A stretch of 38,640 bases of DNA, taken from RGIG8368 sp045540275. GTDB lineage: Bacteria > Verrucomicrobiota > Kiritimatiellia > RFP12 > UBA1067. The position numbers and the translations under genes are program-made. Every line of letters starts with the position of its first letter. Position 1 is the first letter of the stretch. The notes beneath the pieces were generated by a model. It was given only the letters and a program-made list of their open reading frames with translations. It had not been told where the DNA came from and did no database searches. The stretch covers positions 1-38,640 of the forward strand of contig JAZQGX010000223.1 of the NCBI GenBank assembly GCA_045540275.1, written 5' to 3'. Shown piece by piece: positions 33,680 through 38,640 of this stretch.

Positions 33680-35257
33680 TCAATCTGCATGGTGGATAAC
33701 CTTCACTTCCACCGGCCTCGACGAAGAGACTTGCAGCTTAGGAGTTCCGATCTTGGAATCGTATTCGCAGACGAGCGACACCACATTGCCGTCCGGAAGC
33801 GTAAGGTTCTCGATTCCGTGGCGCTCCTTCAAGCGGACATTCCAGACGATGCCCTTTGGCGTAATGTCGATCCCGAACACGTCGCGAATAAGCATGGATA
33901 TCGGCGTCACGCCGGAGAACCCCACGAAGTCCTTGCGCACCGGATTTCCGTAGAGTTTGCCATGCGCCAACTTCTCAGGGTCATAGCTCTCCCAGATGGT
34001 GCCGGTCTCCCTGAAAACTTTCGCAACCGCAAGAACCTGCCGCTTGGCAAGTTTGTGGGCATCTTGCGAACGGCCGCACGCCGAAAGCCCGCGCACGATC
34101 GCCCAGTCGGTGATGCACCACACGCCGCCCCGCCAGTAGTTGCCGCCGTCCGGCTCGTAGCCCGAATCTCCCTTGGCTAGAGAGCGCGTTCCGCACGGAG
34201 CGGCGAAACGGCCGGAGTCGAAAAGCTCCGCCGCCATCCGCTCCACCCGTCCGGACGGCGCAACGCCCGCAAGAAGCGCCCAGAAGCTCCCGATGTGGCG
34301 GACGCCCACGCGGTTTCCGCTGCGATCGAGGTCGTGATAAAGACCGGTATCCTCGTCCCACATCTTGTCGTTCGCCAGCCAGGTAAGCGCGGCGATCTCC
34401 TCCTTCAACACGGGATCCGGTTCAATTCCGGAAATTTCGGCAATCTTGATAAGATTTTTCGCATCGAATATCTGCTGGAAGGTGACATCCGAAAAGGAAA
34501 TGAACCCGTGATGGAACTCGGCGGAATACTTGCCCGTATCCATGCGCGGAATATTGTCCATCCCGCATCCCCAGCCGGAGCTGAAATACGTGCCGTCCTT
34601 CCAGGTGCGGTTCTTGCGTATCCACTCGTGGTAGGCGATCAGGACCGGATAAACTTTCTTAAGGCGCGTCTTGTCGCCGGAATAGCGGTACCATTCCAAC
34701 TCCGCCCAGGCAAAGATGTTGCCGCCGGTGGACGAGGGGTCGTTGCGCTCGAACTGGCTGCGTCCGTCGTAGATGCCGAGCTGGCGCGGAATAAAGCCGT
34801 CAGGCGTCTGCGCGGCATAGAAATTGTCGAGCTGTTCGATGAACGGAAAGACGTTCGATGCATACTGCCCGAACATCGTGATAAAGCACGAGCCCCAGAC
34901 GAACACGCTCTTCCCGAACGGCGTGTAGACGTAATTCTTTTTGAAATTCGTCCCCGGCTCGGGGCGTTTGATCTTGCCGCCGACCATAATCCAGGCGTTG
35001 GAGAATGCGGCAACCGCATCTTCATGACCATCCCAGACGACGCGCGGAACACGCTCCGTCCACGCGGAAGAGGGAGGAAGTTCCGCTCGGGTCGCTTCAT
35101 TGGTGAGAAAAACATTTTTCTTCACCCTCTCATCTTGAGAATATGTGGCGAAATAATAATCTTTCCGGCTCGCCGGGTCTTCGGAGACCTTAATGCGGCA
35201 ACCGGCTAAAGCCAAAGCTACGACGCAAACACTTCCTATCGGGCAAAACCAAGCCAT
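33680..35257 (-). CDS. Lipoprotein (alpha/alpha)6-barrel glycosidase (GH37/GH63-like)
   Basis: The 525-residue protein begins with a lipoprotein signal (MAWFCPIGSVCVVALALAGC; lipobox LAGC, Cys about residue 20). The rest resembles trehalase/MGH1-like six-hairpin glycosidases: FVWGSCFITMFGQYA, GFIPRQLGIYDG, NIFAWAELEWYRYSGD, SSGWGCGMDNIPR, WDEDTGLYHDLD, and GGNYWRGGVWCITDWAIVRGL near the C-terminus. Typical substrates of the class are alpha-glucosides or mannosides, but family assignment is only at fold level. I chose ATG 35257, which gives a proper lipoprotein signal, although AGGTG is a little far (11 bases). An earlier GTG at 35308 is possible. It heads the run of close genes down to 20683. 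Confidence 0.76.
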   Translation of the reverse strand: MAWFCPIGSVCVVALALAGCRIKVSEDPASRKDYYFATYSQDERVKKNVFLTNEATRAELPPSSAWTERVPRVVWDGHEDAVAAFSNAWIMVGGKIKRPEPGTNFKKNYVYTPFGKSVFVWGSCFITMFGQYASNVFPFIEQLDNFYAAQTPDGFIPRQLGIYDGRSQFERNDPSSTGGNIFAWAELEWYRYSGDKTRLKKVYPVLIAYHEWIRKNRTWKDGTYFSSGWGCGMDNIPRMDTGKYSAEFHHGFISFSDVTFQQIFDAKNLIKIAEISGIEPDPVLKEEIAALTWLANDKMWDEDTGLYHDLDRSGNRVGVRHIGSFWALLAGVAPSGRVERMAAELFDSGRFAAPCGTRSLAKGDSGYEPDGGNYWRGGVWCITDWAIVRGLSACGRSQDAHKLAKRQVLAVAKVFRETGTIWESYDPEKLAHGKLYGNPVRKDFVGFSGVTPISMLIRDVFGIDITPKGIVWNVRLKERHGIENLTLPDGNVVSLVCEYDSKIGTPKLQVSSSRPVEVKVIHHAD

Positions 35258-35603
35258 ACGCAACAACGCACCTTTCAAAGCATACTTAACGGCACACCGG
35301 CATAACACCTCTTCCCTATCAGTGTCGCCAGTTTAACAAATTACTTCATACTTATTCAAGGGAAAAGTTTTTAATTTCAGGGGGGCCATCCGCCCTTGCG
35401 CTTAGTCCAGCAATCTGATCCAATAATTCGGGAAACCCCGTAGTTTTCAGAGAGAATTTGATAGAATTTGCAGCGTTTCGGAAAAATCTCAAATTGACGA
35501 GAGACTTCCCCGTATAAGGAGATCCGCCGCATCGCCCCGTCGAACCGGCTCTGAAAAACCACCGCCCGATAATATTTAATCTGAAACGTAAAATGCTACT
35601 TCT
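35258..35603 (-). promoter_or_regulatory. Intergenic region with probable promoter of the glycosidase operon
   Basis: This 346-base gap is AT-richer than its neighbours. On the minus strand TTGAAT (35354-35359), 18 bases, then TAAACT (35330-35335), gives a plausible promoter about 70 bases before the ATG at 35257. No convincing terminator is seen after the BspA-like gene. A 61-codon open frame inside (35377-35562) has no ribosome-binding site and no recognisable product. Confidence 0.4.
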
Positions 35604-37016
35604 TCACCTAACTATCAGTGAAAAGCCTTTCATCTGGTCGTCAATCACCCAACAGCCGTTAACCCTCTGGGAATTCGTACGAGAATAAATAAACGCGACA
35701 ACCCGCTTGTCAAAAACGCGAACTTTCGTCTCCCCGTTATTTTGCGAAATTTCACACATCGAGGTGTCCTTGCCCATCGTTGTTATCAAATCCGAATACT
35801 TCGGTTTGTATACGCCTGATATTTCCGCTTGATCCCATGTACTGTCTTCAAATCCGCTCTTCTCAATCATATAATGATTAACCTTGATTTTTTGCAACCA
35901 TGCCTCGACATCGCCCTTAAGACAGATTTTAGGATATGGAACACAATACCCTTCGTTCTTATTCCATACCGCTCGCGCCCCGAAAACACCTTTGATTACA
36001 TTCTTCGGCATGACAACCTCGGCTCCGGTTTTTATTCCTGAAAACGAGTCTGCTCCAATGTCCACAAGCTCCTCGTTCTTGATTTCGACCCGTTCAAGCA
36101 ATTGGCATCCGCTAAAGCAACTTGCCGGAATAATATTTGTCACAAGATTTGGAAGATCGATAACAAGTGTACCGGTAAGCCCGGTGCAGTTCATAAAACA
36201 GCCGATTCGATCAGTAACGGAGTTGCCCCACATGGTCAAGTCTTTACTTAAAACACGCTGTACAATTTCTGTTGTTAAGTTCTTACAGTCCTTAAACGCA
36301 TAATTTTTAATATGCGTAATCGGCGTGCCGATGACGATATTCGATAGGCTCGTACATCCGTAGAAAGCGCTCTGGCCAATCGTTTTAACTTTTCTCAAGG
36401 TTACCTCACCCAGTTTGGAACATCCGTTGAATGCTACAATTGTCGTGGCGTCGACAACCTCAAAAGCCCCTTCAAGGCCGGAACAGTTTAGAAACATATC
36501 CCCTAATACGCCTTTTATTCTTCTCGGCTCAAATGTAACAAGATTCGTGCAATTTCTAAAACAGCGATCGGGAGATCCAGCCGTAGAGAGAGGCTCATCC
36601 TTGCAAAATTCAACCTTGATCAGGTTGAGATTCCCGCTGAAAACATCCTGTCCGCTCAATGTCGTGCAATGAGGGGCGATAAATTCCGTCGTATAAAGAC
36701 ATAAGGGACTGGCCGAATTTCTCCATCCGACAAATTTGACAACTTTATACCCGCCTTCGATTTCGGAGAAATCAATTTTTGCAGGCGCAGCCGGATTAAT
36801 CGACACGCCGCCTTTTGAAGCATCGACCGTCAACTCAGTAACAGCCCCCTTTTCGCGGTAAGCGTAAAATGTCCACACTCCGTCCGTAAGACTGCCTTTG
36901 CTCACTCCGTTTGCAACGGTATTCGTCTCCGTGTATACCCATGACGCATGTAAAGAAGACCAAGTAAGAACAAGCATTATCGCCATGAAAATCGCTCTAA
37001 GGAAATTATTTTGCAT
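35604..37016 (-). CDS. BspA-like leucine-rich-repeat surface protein with V-R tail
   Basis: The 470-residue protein has a signal peptide (MQNNFLRAIFMAIMLVLTWSSLHA) and BspA/LRR_5-type repeats from about residue 95 to 345. Examples are CSKLGEVTLRKVKTIGQSAF, YGCTSLSNIVIG, AFKDCKNL and SCFSGCQLLERVEI, with the usual C/F-x-x-C-x-x-L spacing. Such domains bind host or matrix ligands. The C-terminal segment ends KGFSLIVR, the tail also found on two other secreted proteins in the window. A perfect GGAGG is five bases before the ATG. The gene is between the broken GntR/LacI-type regulator and the glycosidase operon, separated from the latter by 346 bases, so it may be transcribed separately. Confidence 0.8.
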   Translation of the reverse strand: MQNNFLRAIFMAIMLVLTWSSLHASWVYTETNTVANGVSKGSLTDGVWTFYAYREKGAVTELTVDASKGGVSINPAAPAKIDFSEIEGGYKVVKFVGWRNSASPLCLYTTEFIAPHCTTLSGQDVFSGNLNLIKVEFCKDEPLSTAGSPDRCFRNCTNLVTFEPRRIKGVLGDMFLNCSGLEGAFEVVDATTIVAFNGCSKLGEVTLRKVKTIGQSAFYGCTSLSNIVIGTPITHIKNYAFKDCKNLTTEIVQRVLSKDLTMWGNSVTDRIGCFMNCTGLTGTLVIDLPNLVTNIIPASCFSGCQLLERVEIKNEELVDIGADSFSGIKTGAEVVMPKNVIKGVFGARAVWNKNEGYCVPYPKICLKGDVEAWLQKIKVNHYMIEKSGFEDSTWDQAEISGVYKPKYSDLITTMGKDTSMCEISQNNGETKVRVFDKRVVAFIYSRTNSQRVNGCWVIDDQMKGFSLIVR

Positions 37017-37316
37017 ATAAACCTCCGATCAACTGGACATGACATCTCCATCTTCACTTTTTATAAGGTATCACAACATGCACAATAGTACAAGTATTAA
37101 AACGGAATCGGCAATCGGCAATCTGGGCTCGGCCGGACGTACATTGCGCCGATGGCGCGACCACGAAAACCGCGGAGGTGAAGTGTCGCACTGGAAACGA
37201 GATTTCGCCGTTACTCAAATTAAGAAGCGCAAACTCACAACCGTACGAACCGACTGACATTGATGTCGTCAGTGGTCAACAAGCATAGTTCAAATCGCCA
37301 AATTTATCCCGAACAA
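37017..37316 (-). promoter_or_regulatory. Intergenic region with candidate promoter and operator for the BspA-like gene
   Basis: This 300-base gap holds the upstream region of the BspA-like gene. On the minus strand TTGCCG (37109-37114), 18 bases, then TACTAT (37085-37090), is the best promoter match. TTGTAC followed 17 bases later by TACCTT overlaps it. The imperfect palindrome AATACTTGTACTATT covers the -10, a place where a GntR-type repressor could bind. An ACTGAC/GTCAGT inverted repeat near 37255-37275 has no T-run. No gene is supported here. Confidence 0.35.
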
Positions 37317-38381
37317 TCAGAAGGTTTCGCCCGGAATGTACCTGGGAGAGATTTTGGCGTTCCCCTTTATCTTCTTGCCATTCAAGTAATCAAGAACGTA
37401 TTTGGCAAAAACCCGCCCTGTCTCGAATGGATCGATCTCAATGCGGGTGAGGGGCTTGCGCCAGAACGGACCCTCGCCCGCGTTGGACCATGTCACGAAA
37501 CCGACATCCCCGGGAATGTCTAACCCCGATTCAAGCATTGCCAGAAGCGCGTTCTGACTGGCGAAATTGTCGTTAAAGTAAATGACATCAGGCAGCCACT
37601 TGCGCCCGCTCTTTTCGATACGGTCATAAAACGCCTTCAGGGTTCCGCGGACGATTTCCTCGATCCCGCCCTTCCGGACGATCGCCCATTTCTCACAGGC
37701 GATGCCCTCGTCGCGAAGTTTATCGGAAACCTATGCGTTGGTACTGCCGACCGTAACCTCAATCACTTTTTTCACCTTTGCTTTGCGGCAGTGTTTTACG
37801 AAAGCGGCAACCGCGCTTGAGCAATCAAGCTGCACGCATCCTTTTGCGCGGTCGGATTGTCCGAAGGCGATAAACGGCACCTTGTGGCGGACCAGCAGCG
37901 ATTCAAGCTTGGAAGGAATTGAGGTCGCCACCACCATTGTCACGGAATTTCGCAAAACCATCTCGAGATGGGTAAAATCATAATTATTGGACTCGTTTCC
38001 GAACGGCACAAAAGAAACAAGATATCCGGCCTTCATCAGCGCCTGACGCAAGGCTCCGGTCATTGCAGAAATAAGATGATTCTCACGCACCTCCAACGAG
38101 GCGATGACGATATGGCCACGCCAGAACTTCACATCTGATTCTAGGACGATGCTGCCGACGCCGCGACGCGGGTTTACGAGTCCCTCTGCGGCAAGACGCT
38201 TGAATGCCTCGCGAACAACAATCATGCAGGCCCCCGACTCGCGCGCTACCTCGCGGAACGGCGGCAAGCGATCTCCCGGACGGTATATACCAATCTCTAT
38301 GGCATTCCGAAATCCGTCGACCAACTGCTTGATCAACGTTGTCCCGTTCCTTTTTTCAAGAACAAATGGCAATTTACTCAT
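37317..38381 (-). pseudogene. GntR/LacI-type transcription regulator interrupted by an in-frame TAG
   Basis: The first 216 codons give a GntR winged-helix domain (residues 1-75: LIKQLVDGFRNAIEIGIYRP, GDRLPPFREVARESGAC, RRGVGSIV) and the first half of a LacI/periplasmic-binding-type sensor domain. Codon 217 is TAG (37731-37733). The same frame then continues for 137 codons without another stop and gives the missing second half: GIACEKWAIVRKGG, LPDVIYFNDNFASQNALLAM, LDIPGDVGFVTWSN and ending YIPGETF. So one nonsense change, not a frameshift, splits a 354-codon gene. AGGATG lies eight bases before the ATG, and a strong promoter lies upstream. TAG is a normal stop elsewhere here (for example coaD). 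The truncated product could still bind DNA without sensing its ligand. Confidence 0.85.
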
Positions 38382-38505
38382 TCAATTTTCATCCTATCCG
38401 ATGCACGGTTCTACCGCCGATGATTCCCGGTGCGACCAGGAATTCGAGCATAAAACAAGCCGGAACCGTTAGCCAAAAGTGCATACACAAATCAATTTTC
38501 GGCTC

Positions 38506-38534
38506 ATTGTATCTTATATGGTTCGACATGTCAA
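38506..38534 (-). promoter_or_regulatory. Promoter of the GntR/LacI-type regulator
   Basis: On the minus strand a perfect TTGACA (38529-38534), 17 bases, then TACAAT (38506-38511). The leader to the ATG at 38381 is about 115 bases. Confidence 0.68.
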
Positions 38535-38570
38535 TACGGGAACCTTACTTGCTATTTACCGAGCAAAGAT

Positions 38571-38588
38571 TTTTACTTACAGGTAAAA
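38571..38588. promoter_or_regulatory. Inverted repeat upstream of the regulator gene (possible operator)
   Basis: TTTTAC and GTAAAA arms are separated by six bases (one strand reads TTTTACCTGTAAGTAAAA), about 40 bases upstream of the -35 of the regulator promoter. It lies in an AT-rich stretch that contains no gene up to the window edge. Confidence 0.3.
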
Positions 38589-38640
38589 TATATATACCTA
38601 GACCCATCAAAGACATCCTTTAATATATCTTCTTACCTAT

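Noticed and set aside
35377..35562. 61-codon open frame in the gap before the glycosidase gene
   Set aside because: GTG start without a ribosome-binding site, no recognisable product, and it lies in a likely regulatory region.
37054..37260. 68-codon open frame upstream of the BspA-like gene
   Set aside because: No ribosome-binding site or family resemblance; it overlaps the probable promoter.
37731..37733. TAG as a reassigned sense codon in this genome
   Set aside because: TAG ends other intact genes normally (coaD), so a general reassignment is unlikely; a local mutation or error fits better.
1..38640. CRISPR arrays, insertion sequences, prophage or integrase genes
   Set aside because: No regularly spaced repeats, transposase, integrase or phage structural genes were seen on either strand.

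Overview
The window looks like a chromosome segment of an anaerobic bacterium of the PVC group, most likely Kiritimatiellota or Lentisphaerota. This is inferred from gene content: DapL lysine biosynthesis, Rnf and HydF genes typical of anaerobes, large secreted beta-helix, autotransporter-like and BspA-like proteins, a GntR/LacI-type regulator, and many secreted glycoside hydrolases with no SusC/SusD pair. No 16S gene is present, so taxonomy stays tentative.

Layout. (1) 1-4.9 kb, minus strand: a surface/secreted protein operon. It holds an autotransporter-like beta-strand protein, a BNR-type beta-propeller protein coupled to it by TAATG, and the start of another secreted protein cut by the window edge. 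(2) 5-20.6 kb: housekeeping genes in compact operons. These are fpg on plus; folC, a SpoU methyltransferase and a TPR membrane protein on minus; dapL with a second aminotransferase on minus; rpoZ-smpB-tatA-rnfD-rnfG-hydF on minus; rsmD-coaD-yceD-rpmF-plsX on plus, ending in a strong terminator; and tRNA-Gly, tRNA-Lys, hisA and a ferredoxin-nitroreductase on minus. (3) 20.7-38.4 kb, all minus: an accessory locus for complex carbohydrate or glycoconjugate breakdown. In transcription order it has a GntR/LacI-type regulator broken by one in-frame TAG, a BspA-like leucine-rich-repeat protein, a lipoprotein (alpha/alpha)6-barrel glycosidase, a secreted tyrosine-phosphatase-like protein, a duplicated beta-helix/PKD protein, a GH9 enzyme with a LamG-like insertion, an M14 carboxypeptidase, a second GH9 and a secreted PHP-type hydrolase. 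From the glycosidase onward the genes overlap or lie within 16 bases of each other, so they are probably one transcript. The locus has no transporter and no SusC/D genes.

Most novel observation: three otherwise unrelated secreted proteins (autotransporter-like, beta-helix/PKD and BspA-like) end in the same short tail, G-hydrophobic-x-hydrophobic-hydrophobic-V-R-stop. This may be an undescribed C-terminal sorting or anchoring signal. Several promoters fit a sigma70-like TTGnnn-17/18-TAnnnT pattern. One of them lies so close to its ATG that the mRNA should be leaderless.
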